51,396 nucleotides of DNA, from positions 1-51,396 of the forward strand of contig JACPRZ010000014.1 of NCBI GenBank assembly GCA_016193485.1, written 5' to 3'. The DNA is from Bacteroidota bacterium. GTDB taxonomy: Bacteria; Bacteroidota; Bacteroidia; JACPRZ01. The notes beneath the pieces are model-generated. The model was not told the origin of the DNA and ran no database searches. It was given only the letters and a program-made list of their open reading frames with translations. Shown here piece by piece: positions 33,354-43,145 of this stretch (positions are counted from its first letter, which is position 1; each line of letters begins with the position of its first letter). The translations under genes and the position numbers were made by a program.

Positions 33354-34949
33354 ATGTCCCGCATCCTCATTACGATAAAACTGAACCGGTGGTCATTACT
33401 GGTCATTTCACTTATTGTTGTGATTCTTCTATGGATTTATTCTTCCTCTTTTTTCAGAACCAAGGGGTACAGCGGTACGGCCGATTTCCTGGTAACTTTC
33501 ATTGGGAACTGGTTCAGCGGCCTTGGAGCAAAACCGCCTGCACTGGAAATTAAAATTGCACCTGGCGATTTTAAAAAGATCATGGAACAGCGTGAAGCGC
33601 ATCTGCAACGCGGGCTGATTATGAGTGACAGCGGAACGTTTGTTCCTGGAACTATCCTCTATGGCGGACAGAAAATTAAAGCGGAACTGCGCCTTAAGGG
33701 CCACATGACCGATCATTTATCAGGAGAAAAATGGTCTTTCAGGGTTCATATCAAAGGCGGAAACAAAATTTTAGGGATGAAATGGTTCTCCATTCAGCAC
33801 CCGGGAACAAGAAATTATATATATGAATGGATTTACCACAGGTTGTTATCACAGGAAGATATCATTTCGCTCAGGTATTTATTCGTCAGAGTAACCCTGA
33901 ACGGAAAAGATAAGGGAATCTACGCTCTTGAAGAGCATTTCAGCGAAGAACTGACCGAAGCAAACAGAAGACCTAATGCGCCAATACTGAGATTCAATCC
34001 CGATATGTACTGGAAGGACCGCCTGAATGAAATAATGCATATTCGGCCGGTTGCAGAATGGGCGTCATTCCAGTCGGCATATATTGAATCGTACCGGACA
34101 AAGAAAGTTTTGCGTGATTCACTGCAAAAGGAATATTTTCTTGCGGGCATGTCAATTCTTGAAGGATTCCGCAGGGGGTATCTCTCATCACAGGATGTTT
34201 TTGATGTTCCCCGCCTTGCGAAATTTCATGCCATCCTTGACCTCGTTGGCGGCCATCACAGTTTGGACTGGAGCGATGTGAAATATTATTACAATCCTGA
34301 ATCACGCAGGATTGAACCGGTGGGGTATGAGAGTTTCAGCGCTTATCCCATAGACCGCATAGCGGGCATCTACCGGTTTAACGGGAAAATGCGTGCAGAA
34401 AACATTACCGATCTCCATCAACTCATTTTTAATGACACTCTGTTTTTTATCAATTACATTGCTGCGCTTGAAGAAATTACACAGCCCGGGTACCTCGATA
34501 CTTTTTTTAACCGGTGCTCTGCTGATCTTGAAAAAAACCTGAAAATCCTTTACAGCGAATTTCCTTACAAAGATTTTGATAAATCGGTTTATTACAGGAA
34601 TAGTAAAATGATAAAGAAAATTATTACACCCCCCCGTGCAGTTAACGCTTACCTGACTGCTGCCGATTCATCAGGAATCATAATCAAGGCAGGTAATGTT
34701 GAATCGCTGCCGGTTGAAATTTTATCGGTTTCGGCAGGTCAATCCACAGATATTTTGCCGGAGAAAAGGATGACTCTGCCATCCAAAGTGGCAAAAAATT
34801 CAGTGAATTATGTTGTAATGAAATTCAACTTTCGTAATCCGGCCGGGGATGATGATGCCCTGCTTAAGAACCTAAAAATTAATTACCGCATCCTCGGTTC
34901 AAAAACAATCATACAATCAGATGTTTTGCCATATCCGCATCCATATTAA
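33354..34949 (+). CDS. CotH-like protein 2
   Basis: A 531-residue protein from ATG 33354; the frame is open to 33318, but that part is repeat array. A membrane helix lies at about 11-30. The CotH-type domain shows AELRLKGHMTDHL, WSFRVHIKGGNKILGMKWF, NGKDKGIYALEEHFSEEL and DVKYYYNPESRRIEPVGYE. It diverges more from classical CotH than the first protein, and the C-terminal 110 residues are a beta-rich extension. The 3' end overlaps the next gene by 29 bases. Confidence 0.78.
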   Translation: MSRILITIKLNRWSLLVISLIVVILLWIYSSSFFRTKGYSGTADFLVTFIGNWFSGLGAKPPALEIKIAPGDFKKIMEQREAHLQRGLIMSDSGTFVPGTILYGGQKIKAELRLKGHMTDHLSGEKWSFRVHIKGGNKILGMKWFSIQHPGTRNYIYEWIYHRLLSQEDIISLRYLFVRVTLNGKDKGIYALEEHFSEELTEANRRPNAPILRFNPDMYWKDRLNEIMHIRPVAEWASFQSAYIESYRTKKVLRDSLQKEYFLAGMSILEGFRRGYLSSQDVFDVPRLAKFHAILDLVGGHHSLDWSDVKYYYNPESRRIEPVGYESFSAYPIDRIAGIYRFNGKMRAENITDLHQLIFNDTLFFINYIAALEEITQPGYLDTFFNRCSADLEKNLKILYSEFPYKDFDKSVYYRNSKMIKKIITPPRAVNAYLTAADSSGIIIKAGNVESLPVEILSVSAGQSTDILPEKRMTLPSKVAKNSVNYVVMKFNFRNPAGDDDALLKNLKINYRILGSKTIIQSDVLPYPHPY

Positions 34950-35997
34950 CGTTTTTCTCATCCTCCTTTTATCAGGAGCAACTGTAAAACCTGCTCTGTC
35001 ACAGGTTATATCGCCTTTCAATAACAAGGCGGTGCACGATACATTATCTTCCGGCAATTATTCCTTTATTGTTGCCGGACACCTGCATGGTGCTTCTTTC
35101 AGTCAATCGGGATTTCCGGCAGCCACACTTCTTGCAAACATTGACTCCATCAACAATCTGAACGCCCTCTTTTTTGTCTCCCTTGGCGATTTATTCCTTG
35201 AACTGAATGAAGAAAATATTTTACGTTACAAAAAATCGTTTTTTGACAAACTGAAAATATCTTTTTTTAATGTGGTCGGCAACCATGATGTGCGGCATGA
35301 GTTGTATGAAAAGCATTTCGGCAAAACATATTATTCCTTTTCCCTTGGGAAAAACACTTTTATTTTCCTTGATACGGAGATGGATGACGGAAGCATTACA
35401 GGGCGCCAACTTGAATTTTTCCAGAACGGCATAAACCTGCTTACCGGAACCGATTCAATTACCCATTTCTTCATTTTCAGCCATCGCCCGGTATGGGCGG
35501 AAAATAATCCCCGGTACGAAAATTTGTTTGCCGGCAATACGCGGACTCTTATCGGGAAAAATAATTTTGAAACGGATATCCGCCCAGTGCTTGAAACCCT
35601 TGCTAAACATAAAAACATCTTCTGGTGTTCCGGTTCCCTTGCCGGTTCCCCGGTTTCTTTTTTTTATGATAAGGATCCTGCCGGAATTACTTTTATTAAT
35701 ACCGGCATCCGCGATGAACGGAAAGACGGTATTTTGCTTGTAAGATGCGACAACGGAAATGTTTCATTCAATACAATATCGCTTACAGGCCAGGCATTAT
35801 CACCGCTTGAAAATTATTCACTTGATTTCTGGAAGAAATTATCAGGAACAGAACCGCCTCCTTTTAATTACCGGCTTGTTCCTTATTACGTTAAACTTGC
35901 CATCGCACATCCATACTTCTGGTACGGGGTTTTTGCCTGCTTCTTTATGATTGCGGTTGTTTACGGTGGGGTATTAGCAGGGTGGAGGAAGAAGTAG
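34921..35997 (+). CDS. calcineurin-like metallophosphoesterase, membrane-anchored
   Basis: A 358-residue protein with a signal peptide (to about residue 28), a phosphoesterase domain and a C-terminal membrane helix (about 332-352). Metal-site motifs: SLGDLFLEL, VVGNHDVRHE, and FSHRPVW. The first motif reads AGHLHG rather than the usual DxH. The catalytic domain would face outside the inner membrane. It overlaps the second CotH gene by 29 bases, so translation is probably coupled, and it closes the five-gene cluster that begins at 29978. Confidence 0.82.
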   Translation: MFCHIRIHINVFLILLLSGATVKPALSQVISPFNNKAVHDTLSSGNYSFIVAGHLHGASFSQSGFPAATLLANIDSINNLNALFFVSLGDLFLELNEENILRYKKSFFDKLKISFFNVVGNHDVRHELYEKHFGKTYYSFSLGKNTFIFLDTEMDDGSITGRQLEFFQNGINLLTGTDSITHFFIFSHRPVWAENNPRYENLFAGNTRTLIGKNNFETDIRPVLETLAKHKNIFWCSGSLAGSPVSFFYDKDPAGITFINTGIRDERKDGILLVRCDNGNVSFNTISLTGQALSPLENYSLDFWKKLSGTEPPPFNYRLVPYYVKLAIAHPYFWYGVFACFFMIAVVYGGVLAGWRKK

Positions 35998-36005
35998 AAA
36001 TTACT

Positions 36006-36776
36006 TTAAATTCTCCCCGCATAAACTTTTGTCTCATATTCAAATTTTACATTCCCGCCTTTGTTAAACTTGCCATAAATTTCTTCAAGCCCTTTGATCA
36101 TTGCCGGGTAATCCGGATGGTTTTTAGCAGGAATATAGGAGCAGGAAAAGGTCCTCCCAAAAAACCCTTTCCGGTCAAGGATTTGTTCATTGGGAAAAAT
36201 CTTTAAGCGGTAATTGTCCTTTCCGAAAAACTTCTCCAGCACATCTGAGTTTTCATGGGTCATTTTTGTGTGGTTCACATTTTCATAATCATCCGAGACC
36301 CTGCGTAGCAGGTCATCGTAGGTTTTTAAAAACTCAGAGCCGCTTGTTTTCCGTTCATTCCAGGTTAATGCAACAAAACCGTTCTTTTTCAGGATCCTTA
36401 AAAATTCACTTTTTGCTTTTTTCCTGGCAAACCAGTGAAAGGCCTGGGCGCAGAAAATAAGATCAATGCACTTGTCCGGCAAGGTAGTGCGCTCGGCCCT
36501 TCCGTTAATGCTTTTGAATTTTTTATACCCGGACAATATTTTTTCAGCCGCCAGGCGCATCTGTTCATTGGGTTCTACGCCATAAACTGTATTTCCGTTT
36601 TTCAAAAATAGCGCAGTTGAAATTCCGGTTCCGGAACCGATGTCGGCAATAACTGATTTGCTGTCCAGCCCTGTTTCCTGCTCCAGAAACCGGAGCACTT
36701 CTGCTGGATAGCCGGGACGATATTTTGCATAACAGCCGGCTAAATCCGTAAATCTCATCGCAGGATCAACACTCAT
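36006..36776 (-). CDS. class I SAM-dependent methyltransferase
   Basis: A 256-residue protein if translation starts at MSVDPAMRF (36776); the frame is open to 36869. Motif I is VIADIGSGTGIST, followed by VYGVEPNEQMR and IDLIFCAQAFHWF, the pattern of UbiE/Crg1-like small-molecule methyltransferases. Substrate unknown. It is convergent with the phosphoesterase gene (8 bases apart) and divergent from ndh. Confidence 0.85.
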   Translation of the reverse strand: MSVDPAMRFTDLAGCYAKYRPGYPAEVLRFLEQETGLDSKSVIADIGSGTGISTALFLKNGNTVYGVEPNEQMRLAAEKILSGYKKFKSINGRAERTTLPDKCIDLIFCAQAFHWFARKKAKSEFLRILKKNGFVALTWNERKTSGSEFLKTYDDLLRRVSDDYENVNHTKMTHENSDVLEKFFGKDNYRLKIFPNEQILDRKGFFGRTFSCSYIPAKNHPDYPAMIKGLEEIYGKFNKGGNVKFEYETKVYAGRI

Positions 36777-36890
36777 AAGCGGATATTTACGGATAAAATT
36801 AGATAATTCAGCAATAACCGCTTTCTCGCCCTGTTTGCAGGATGTCATATAAATACTGATATTTGTCATGTTTTAATAAGCACCCCCTCT

Positions 36891-38204
36891 ATGCTAATCG
36901 ATATCCCCGACAAAAGAAAAGCCCGCATCGTCATCATCGGTGGCGGTTTCGGTGGCATTCACCTGGCAAAAAAGATCAGCGATAAAAACATACAGGTAAT
37001 TATTCTTGACCGCAACAATTACCACACCTTTCAGCCCCTTCTCTACCAGGTGGCCACTTCAGCGCTTGAAGCGGAATCCATCGCCTATCCCATTCGGAAA
37101 ATATTTCACCGGAACCGGAATGTTTTCTTCCGTTTGGGTGAGGTGAAGGAAGTGGTTCCCTCGGAAAAAAAAGTCCTTATTGATAATGACCATCTGTTTT
37201 ACGATTACCTTGTGATAGCCACAGGCGCTAAAACCAATTACTTCGGTATAGAAGGTCTTACCATCAGTTCAATGCCTATGAAAAGCATTAATGAGGCGCT
37301 TGATTTGCGCACGATGATCCTGCAAAACTTTGAAAAAATTCTCATGATCTCCAACGAACGGAAAAAGCAGGGTTATATGAATTTTGTGATAGCAGGCGGA
37401 GGACCGACCGGTGTGGAACTGGCGGGAGCGCTCGGTGAAATGAAGCAAAATCTTTTTCCGAAGGATTACCCGGAACTCGACCTTTCCAAAATGAATATTT
37501 TTCTGGTACATTCAGGTGACCGTTTGCTTCAGATGTTTTCACCTGCATCATCGGAACGCGCAAAACGGTATCTTGAAAACCTCGGGGTTACCATGGTTCT
37601 GAATACCCGCGTTCTTGATATTCAGGGCGATTATGTTCAAACCAGCACAGGCAAAGATTTAATTGCAAGGACGCTCATCTGGACTGCAGGGGTTACGGGT
37701 AATCCCGTCAGCGGGATTGAACAGTGCGTCAATAAAAGCGGAAGGATAAAAGTAGATGAATTTAACCGGGTTACCGGGCTTGAAAATATTTTCGCCATTG
37801 GCGATGTCTCCTGCATGGAGTCAGAACTCTATCCGGGCGGTCACCCGCAGGTGGCGACTGTTGCCATACAACAGGGTGAGCGCCTGGCAAAAAATCTTAT
37901 GCGGCTTCTGAATCGAAAACCCCTGAAGCCATTCCGCTATTTCAATAAAGGATCCATGGCGACTATCGGAAAAAATAAAGCGGTAATTGAATTGGCGGGA
38001 CTGAAAGCGGGTGGTTCAGTGGCATGGCTTATATGGGTTTTTGTGCATCTCATGTCATTGGTCGGATTCCGCAATAAGGCAATAACCCTTTTTAACTGGA
38101 TACGTTATTATTTTTCCTCCGATCACGGTCTGCGCCTTATTATAACCCCTTTTAACCTGTTAGAGGAAAAAAGGAAAAGAAGAAAGGAGTTGGAAAAAAC
38201 ATAA
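36891..38204 (+). CDS. ndh: type II NADH dehydrogenase
   Basis: A 437-residue membrane-associated flavoenzyme that oxidises NADH and reduces quinone without pumping protons. The FAD motif IVIIGGGFGGIHLAK is near residue 13, TFQPLLYQVAT near 48, the NAD motif VIAGGGPTGVELAG near 165, and IFAIGDVSC near 303. The C-terminus has two hydrophobic stretches (WLIWVFVHLMSLVGF) for membrane contact. Complete and of normal length. Confidence 0.92.
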   Translation: MLIDIPDKRKARIVIIGGGFGGIHLAKKISDKNIQVIILDRNNYHTFQPLLYQVATSALEAESIAYPIRKIFHRNRNVFFRLGEVKEVVPSEKKVLIDNDHLFYDYLVIATGAKTNYFGIEGLTISSMPMKSINEALDLRTMILQNFEKILMISNERKKQGYMNFVIAGGGPTGVELAGALGEMKQNLFPKDYPELDLSKMNIFLVHSGDRLLQMFSPASSERAKRYLENLGVTMVLNTRVLDIQGDYVQTSTGKDLIARTLIWTAGVTGNPVSGIEQCVNKSGRIKVDEFNRVTGLENIFAIGDVSCMESELYPGGHPQVATVAIQQGERLAKNLMRLLNRKPLKPFRYFNKGSMATIGKNKAVIELAGLKAGGSVAWLIWVFVHLMSLVGFRNKAITLFNWIRYYFSSDHGLRLIITPFNLLEEKRKRRKELEKT

Positions 38205-38235
38205 GTGAGAGGGACACTGACACCCGCCCCCTATA

Positions 38236-39237
38236 TTACGATATCGCCTTCACCAGTCGCGGAATGGACTCATCGTAGCGGTACGAAATATTCATGTGTC
38301 CGTCATTGAATTCCCTGTAAACGGGTTTTATTCTGATCTTCAGCAACGCTTTGCGCTTGGCGCGCGCTCCCCAGTGCAGCGCAAATTCATCTTTTGTGCC
38401 GCAGTCAATGTAAACCAGTTTGAGTTTTTTCAGGTTATTCCTGTACCTTGGTATCATGTAAACCGGGTCCCACTTCTGCCAGCGTTTCCACACTTCCGGC
38501 AGGAATATTCCTGTCTCAAGGTCAAAGGGAAAATCGGTCTTCAGGTTTTTTGAACGCGGGTTGGGAGAATAATGTGCCGCCATGGCGAGAACATTCAGCG
38601 CATTGAAATACTCCCTTCGCTTCCGGTTTTCATCACCCCAGAATTTTTTCAGCCACCGGGCAGGTCCGCCTGCTTCGCGGAAACTATCCAGCGCCTTCGG
38701 TACATCAGGAAGGTAACAGAGTTCAAAATTTGAATCGCCTGAATGATCGGCAAGCGCCTGGAAAATATGCGGGTATTTCATCCCAAGCACCATGGCTCCG
38801 TAACCCCCGGATGATTTTCCGAATACCGCCCATGATTTAACGGGATAATTCTGATTGACAAAAGGAATTATTTCCTTTACCAGGTAATCTTCATAATTCC
38901 CGATTGCCGGTGAGTTATTGTACTGGCTTCCCCCAATACGGTTAAAACAATCGGGCAGGACAACGATGCAGGGTTTGCATTTTTTGGTGAGGATGAGGCG
39001 GTCTAACCGGGATTTCAGGTCTTCCGAAAGAGTATCGTTATTGAGCAGCATGGCCCCGGTGCCGGTAAGTCCGACCAGCCCGAGAAGGGCGGGATATTTT
39101 TTTTCGGATGAATAGCCGGGGGGGAAATAAATGTGCAGATTCCGCACTGCCGGATCGCCCAACGGGTTCCCTTTCAGTACACGGCTCCGGAATTCCTGTA
39201 TAACAACTCTGGATGGACTTACCTTCTTTTTTTTCAT
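38236..39237 (-). CDS. esterase, alpha/beta fold (esterase D-like)
   Basis: A 333-residue protein. The fold starts with RNLHIYFPPGYSSEKKYPALLGL; the nucleophile motif is GKSSGG; later KLVYIDCGTKDEF and FNDGHMNI supply acid and histidine. It lacks a signal peptide and should be cytoplasmic. A G7 tract (39118-39124, G on the + strand) falls in the PPGYS codons. Substrate unknown. Confidence 0.85.
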   Translation of the reverse strand: MKKKKVSPSRVVIQEFRSRVLKGNPLGDPAVRNLHIYFPPGYSSEKKYPALLGLVGLTGTGAMLLNNDTLSEDLKSRLDRLILTKKCKPCIVVLPDCFNRIGGSQYNNSPAIGNYEDYLVKEIIPFVNQNYPVKSWAVFGKSSGGYGAMVLGMKYPHIFQALADHSGDSNFELCYLPDVPKALDSFREAGGPARWLKKFWGDENRKRREYFNALNVLAMAAHYSPNPRSKNLKTDFPFDLETGIFLPEVWKRWQKWDPVYMIPRYRNNLKKLKLVYIDCGTKDEFALHWGARAKRKALLKIRIKPVYREFNDGHMNISYRYDESIPRLVKAIS

Positions 39238-39339
39238 TACAGTGATGGTTTAGGATGAGGAGGCAAATTTTGAGCGGGGCAAAGATTGTAATATTTTCAT
39301 CATTGAAATAATCTTCTTACATTTGTGAAAATATACCAG

Positions 39340-39852
39340 GTGAAAGATTATTATAAAATCCTCGGTGTGGAAAAAAGCGATCCGGATAATGCCATTAAAA
39401 AAAGATACCGGAAACTTGCCAAGTCGCTGCATCCCGATATAAACCGTTCACCCGATTCCGACCGGTTATTCGCTCTCATCAATGAAGCGTATGCTACATT
39501 AAGCGATCCGGATGAGAGAAAAAAGTATGACCTGCGCCTCCAGCGATTTTCCCAGCCGCCCATGCAGACAGATTACGCCCGGCAATACCACCAGCGTAAA
39601 AATTACAACCGCAGGAGCGATTCCTATTACCGGTTTATCCGGTTTGTAAAAAAGGAAAAAAAAGTAACCCTGCTAGATAAAATCCTTTTTACCACGGTTC
39701 TTTTCATCGGTGTACTACTGGTCACATTCTCGGTTGTTGATCTTTTATCAGATCAATGGGATGTAATGATAAGAGGCCTCAGCGGACTTCTTGCCGGAAT
39801 TGCTTTCCTGCTGATTCTTATTTACGGATGGATGTTGTATGTAAGAAGGTGA
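39340..39852 (+). CDS. J-domain membrane protein
   Basis: A 170-residue protein from GTG 39340, giving the canonical MKDYYKILGV start. A GTG at 39325 overlaps the -7 box TACATTTG (39319-39326) and is rejected. The J domain covers residues 1-65 with HPD at 31-33, the motif that stimulates DnaK ATPase. Two membrane helices follow (about 108-130 and 140-165). It would recruit DnaK to the inner membrane. Confidence 0.85.
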   Translation: MKDYYKILGVEKSDPDNAIKKRYRKLAKSLHPDINRSPDSDRLFALINEAYATLSDPDERKKYDLRLQRFSQPPMQTDYARQYHQRKNYNRRSDSYYRFIRFVKKEKKVTLLDKILFTTVLFIGVLLVTFSVVDLLSDQWDVMIRGLSGLLAGIAFLLILIYGWMLYVRR

Positions 39853-39909
39853 GACAGAGAGACAAGGGGACAGGGAGACAAGGTGATAGGTCTTCACCTT
39901 CTTCCGGAA

Positions 39910-41418
39910 TTAATCGGATATTTTCACGATTTTCTTGACCGCTATTCCATCCTTTCCGGATATTTTCAGAAAGTAAATACCTGCAGAACATCCATGAACA
40001 GGAATTCTAACTATGCTGTTACCTTTTCGGAACTCCTGCCTCTTTTCAAAAAGGATTTTTCCTTTTAAATCAGAAAGCGTATAGTGAATCTCCTGTTCGG
40101 TCGGTAATAAAAGAGATAGCAGAAAATGTTTGGCGGAAGGATTTGAGAAAATTTCCAACGTCATCTTTTCAAGTTCTTCTACCCCCCCTACAAGGGCATC
40201 GCTTGCGTTAAGTACAAACAACCCGTTCTGCATGTCGCTTGCCAGTATGGTTCCGCTCGGCAGATCCACATAAGCGCCCCAGTTTCCCATATATGCAGGT
40301 GACGGATAGCCGTTGTTATCGCCATTCTGCGGGTGGGTATCAAAAAAGCCGGACATCACCGTTGATGCAGGATTGGAAATATCGAGTATGTACAGCCCGT
40401 CCTGGTAATAGGCGATGACAGCCCACCGGTTGCCAATGACAAACGGATTATGCGGTGTGGCTCCCGGATGCGAATAATAATTCGCCACAACCGTAATATC
40501 GGTAAGATCAGAGACATCCGCAATTTTCACCGACAGTCCTTCAGGAACCTCATCGGTCATGATAAGCGTTTTGCCATCAGGCGTCCATGCGCTGCTATGG
40601 TTATATCCCTGGTCAAAATAGGATGTGAGGGTGCCGAGCAGTGTAAAATTGTTACTGCCGGTATTGTATTTATAAACGAAAAGACCGCTGTAACTTGACG
40701 AAGCGAAAACCGTGTCGTTGCGCACGAACATATCATGCACATAATCGCTGCCGGGAAAATCGTCATCAAGTTTTCTCAGCAAAGCAGGCGCTATGGGGTC
40801 TGCAAGCGAATAAACTGCCATCACTGAAATTCCATAGGAAATCGTCTTAGGTATGGCGAAGTACATTTTATCACCGTCAACAAAAAGGGTATGGGCGCGT
40901 TTAATGATCGTATCGGCATCATGCACTATCTGTACCGAATCGGGCAACGGGGAAAGGTCATAAATCTGCATCGAATTAGGCGAATTATCATCGCTCACCA
41001 TGTAACAATAATTCTGGTACGTTTTATATTCGCGCCAGATGCATGAGTCGCGCCTGCCGGCAACATAGTCGCGTACAGCGGGGTTTGAAGGGTCGGTAAC
41101 CTCAATGAAATAAGTTCCGTCCGTTGACCCGATTATCGCATATTCCCTGTTATCCTGCGGGTCAACCCATCCCCACACGCTGTTGTAGCGTATGCCGTAC
41201 GTTGGTTCCGCTATGGTAATGGAAGTGTCCCACTTTGCAAAAAGGGTAATATTCTGGGAATTGTAGGGTTGGGAAAATGCAGGAAAAGAAGGCAAGATTA
41301 AAAGCATTAAAGATGTAAAGATGTAAAGATGTAAAGAAGAATGATGGGTTGTATCTCTTATCTTCTTGACTTCTTTATTTCTTGGTTTCTTGACTTCTTG
41401 ACTTCTTGTATTCTTCAT
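39910..41418 (-). CDS. choice-of-anchor-B surface protein with T9SS sorting domain
   Basis: About 502 residues. The beta-propeller-like repeats (DGTYFIEVTDPSNPA, YQDGLYILDISNPAS, MQNGLFVLNASD) match the choice-of-anchor B / LVIVD family. The last 80 residues are a T9SS sorting domain (LEIFSNPSAKHF, SAGIYFLKISG). The start is uncertain: the open frame extends into tRNA-Leu, MKNTRS at 41418 is the first start outside it, and the first 25 residues come from a simple repeat. The real start may be nearer the signal peptide LMLLILPSFPAFSQ. Confidence 0.83.
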   Translation of the reverse strand: MKNTRSQEVKKPRNKEVKKIRDTTHHSSLHLYIFTSLMLLILPSFPAFSQPYNSQNITLFAKWDTSITIAEPTYGIRYNSVWGWVDPQDNREYAIIGSTDGTYFIEVTDPSNPAVRDYVAGRRDSCIWREYKTYQNYCYMVSDDNSPNSMQIYDLSPLPDSVQIVHDADTIIKRAHTLFVDGDKMYFAIPKTISYGISVMAVYSLADPIAPALLRKLDDDFPGSDYVHDMFVRNDTVFASSSYSGLFVYKYNTGSNNFTLLGTLTSYFDQGYNHSSAWTPDGKTLIMTDEVPEGLSVKIADVSDLTDITVVANYYSHPGATPHNPFVIGNRWAVIAYYQDGLYILDISNPASTVMSGFFDTHPQNGDNNGYPSPAYMGNWGAYVDLPSGTILASDMQNGLFVLNASDALVGGVEELEKMTLEIFSNPSAKHFLLSLLLPTEQEIHYTLSDLKGKILFEKRQEFRKGNSIVRIPVHGCSAGIYFLKISGKDGIAVKKIVKISD

Positions 41419-41430
41419 TTCTTTTATGTT
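41286..41430. repeat. repeat block downstream of tRNA-Leu, copy 1
   Basis: GATGTAAA and CTTGACTTCTT words repeat here, and the same block recurs at 49873-49966, again directly beside tRNA-Leu sequence. The two blocks also encode matching peptide words (HHSSLH). Confidence 0.6.
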
Positions 41431-41517
41431 TGGTGCCCGGAGCGAGACTCGAACTCGCACACCTTGCGGTATACGCCCCTCAAACGTACGTGTCTACCAA
41501 AGTTCCACCATCCGGGC
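41431..41517 (-). tRNA. tRNA-Leu (anticodon GAG)
   Basis: Read on the reverse strand it starts GCCCGGATGGTGG and ends CCGGGCACCA, with CCA encoded. The 7-base acceptor stem pairs. The anticodon stem TACGT/GCGTA holds the loop TTGAGGG, giving anticodon GAG. A long variable arm (ACCGCAAGGT) is typical of tRNA-Leu. The T loop is TTCGAGT. Confidence 0.93.
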
Positions 41518-41651
41518 ATGTTTTTTTCCGCAGATTTCGCTGATAAACGCGGATTTTTTTGTCAATTATCTACGAATATCTGCGCTACTTGCCTGCCGGC
41601 AGGCAGGTCTGCGGGAAATAATAAGTTATTAATATTTCAAATTTTATTTAC

Positions 41652-42119
41652 TTACGCCATTCGCAATGCCGTTTCTGCCGCTTCGCTTCCTTTATTTCCA
41701 TGCTTCCCACCGGCTCTTGCCGCTGCCTGCCTGAAATTATTTGTTGTCAGAACACCGAAAATTACCGGTATTCCCAACTGTAATCCCACATTCATTATTC
41801 CATGCGCCACCGCTGAACTTATATAATTAAAATGAGGCGTTTCGCCTTTTATCAGACAACCGAGACAGATGATGGCGTTATATTTTCTCTTTTTTCCAAG
41901 AGACGAAGCTCCAAACGGCAACTCGAAACTCCCAGGGACTAGTAAAACGGTTATGTTCCCCTTTTTTACTTTATTTTTTATCAGAATGTTATATGCGCCC
42001 GTTAACAACTTCCCGGTAATTTCATGATTCCATCCGGAAACTACAATACCTATTTTTAACTTTCCTGTATTGTTGTGTTTTATCTTATCCGGTGGAAAAA
42101 ATTTTCTGCGGGATGACAT
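41652..42119 (-). CDS. ribH: 6,7-dimethyl-8-ribityllumazine synthase
   Basis: A 155-residue enzyme of riboflavin synthesis that condenses the 4-carbon phosphate with the pyrimidine intermediate. Visible signatures are VSGWNHEI, VPGSFELP, GCLIKGETPHFNYI, VAHGIM and GVLTTNN. The usual H-x-D/E catalytic region appears conserved. It lies 119 bases after the TPR gene on the same strand, separated by a CTTGG repeat. Confidence 0.94.
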   Translation of the reverse strand: MSSRRKFFPPDKIKHNNTGKLKIGIVVSGWNHEITGKLLTGAYNILIKNKVKKGNITVLLVPGSFELPFGASSLGKKRKYNAIICLGCLIKGETPHFNYISSAVAHGIMNVGLQLGIPVIFGVLTTNNFRQAAARAGGKHGNKGSEAAETALRMA

Positions 42120-42159
42120 TTGCCGGTTATCTTTATTTGCATTTCTGAAAACCTAAGTA

Positions 42160-42238
42160 CAGGATTTGGACTTGAGATTTTGGACTTTGGACTTGGAACT
42201 TGGAACTTGGGACTTGGGACTTGGGACTTGGGACTTTC
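42160..42238. repeat. ACTTGG simple repeat
   Basis: GGACTTGGGACTTGGGACTTGG-like words (7-base unit GGACTTG) repeat about ten times between the TPR gene and ribH. A similar tract lies at 18735-18790. Confidence 0.7.
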
Positions 42239-42919
42239 CTATTTTCCTCCTTCCGCCTTCGCCCTTGCCATGTACTTTTCAGCATCCCTTCCTTCCTGCG
42301 TATTGCTATACTCTTTCTTTAACCGGTCATATAGATTAACCGCCTCTTTCCATTTTCCGAGGTCTTCATAAGTGCGTGCCGCTTTCATAAGGTAAACTGG
42401 CGATGTGAAATTATTCTTCTTGTCGTTGGCTGCAGATAAATAGTAGGATAATGCATCTGCCGGATTATTAAGTTCTGTATAGGCATCACCTATGGCGCCA
42501 TTTGCAATGCTGTACAATACCTCATCATCATCATCAAATCCTTTGAGCGTTTCAATGGCATTCTCGTACTCTTTCTGTTTGAGATAAGAGATGCCCAGGT
42601 AGTAATGAGCAAGGTTAGATGATGGCGTTGCCCCGTATTGGTCAATGATATCTTTGAATCCGAGGAAATTACCGTCCCCGTTAACTGCGAGTCGCAGGGA
42701 ATCCTTTTCAAACCACCTTTCTGCCATAAACATCTGCCCGCGCGCTTCTTCTTCCTGCGGACCTATCCACAATTTCAGATAACCGAAATAGAGTACTACA
42801 ATAATTACTATCGCGACTACAATTACCGTCAAACTCTTCTTGTTATCCTCAATGTATTTTTCGGTTTTACCGTAAACCTGCCGGACATCCACAATCGGTT
42901 GATCCTGTTCTTTTGACAT
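42239..42919 (-). CDS. membrane-anchored tetratricopeptide protein
   Basis: A 226-residue protein with a membrane helix at about 30-50 and TPR-like repeats beyond (NLAHYYLGISYLKQKEYENAIETL; YLMKAARTYEDLGKWKEAVNLYDRL). The layout resembles YfgM-type periplasmic TPR proteins. It neighbours ribH, and recF is divergent upstream. Role unknown; perhaps periplasmic chaperone support. Confidence 0.85.
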   Translation of the reverse strand: MSKEQDQPIVDVRQVYGKTEKYIEDNKKSLTVIVVAIVIIVVLYFGYLKLWIGPQEEEARGQMFMAERWFEKDSLRLAVNGDGNFLGFKDIIDQYGATPSSNLAHYYLGISYLKQKEYENAIETLKGFDDDDEVLYSIANGAIGDAYTELNNPADALSYYLSAANDKKNNFTSPVYLMKAARTYEDLGKWKEAVNLYDRLKKEYSNTQEGRDAEKYMARAKAEGGK

Positions 42920-43085
42920 GGTAAAAAAAATTTGGGGGTAAAGCCCCGCACATAAGTTTAATAAAGATACGTTACATATTTATTGACTCTGCACATAAGT
43001 ATCAACTATTCAGTATATATTTTATGTGCGGGGCAAAGATAAGAGTATTTTCCCCGCCACCTGCCTGCAGGCAGGCAGGAATACC

Positions 43086-43093
43086 TATCTTTG
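43086..43093 (+). promoter_or_regulatory. -7 box before recF
   Basis: TATCTTTG, 52 bases before ATG 43146. A CCTGCCTGCAGGCAGG palindrome lies just upstream at 43060-43079. No clear -33 element. Confidence 0.5.
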
Positions 43094-43145
43094 CTCCAGC
43101 GATGTAGCCATTTATGGCGCAAGCGTTGCTCAAATTCCGTGCGGG

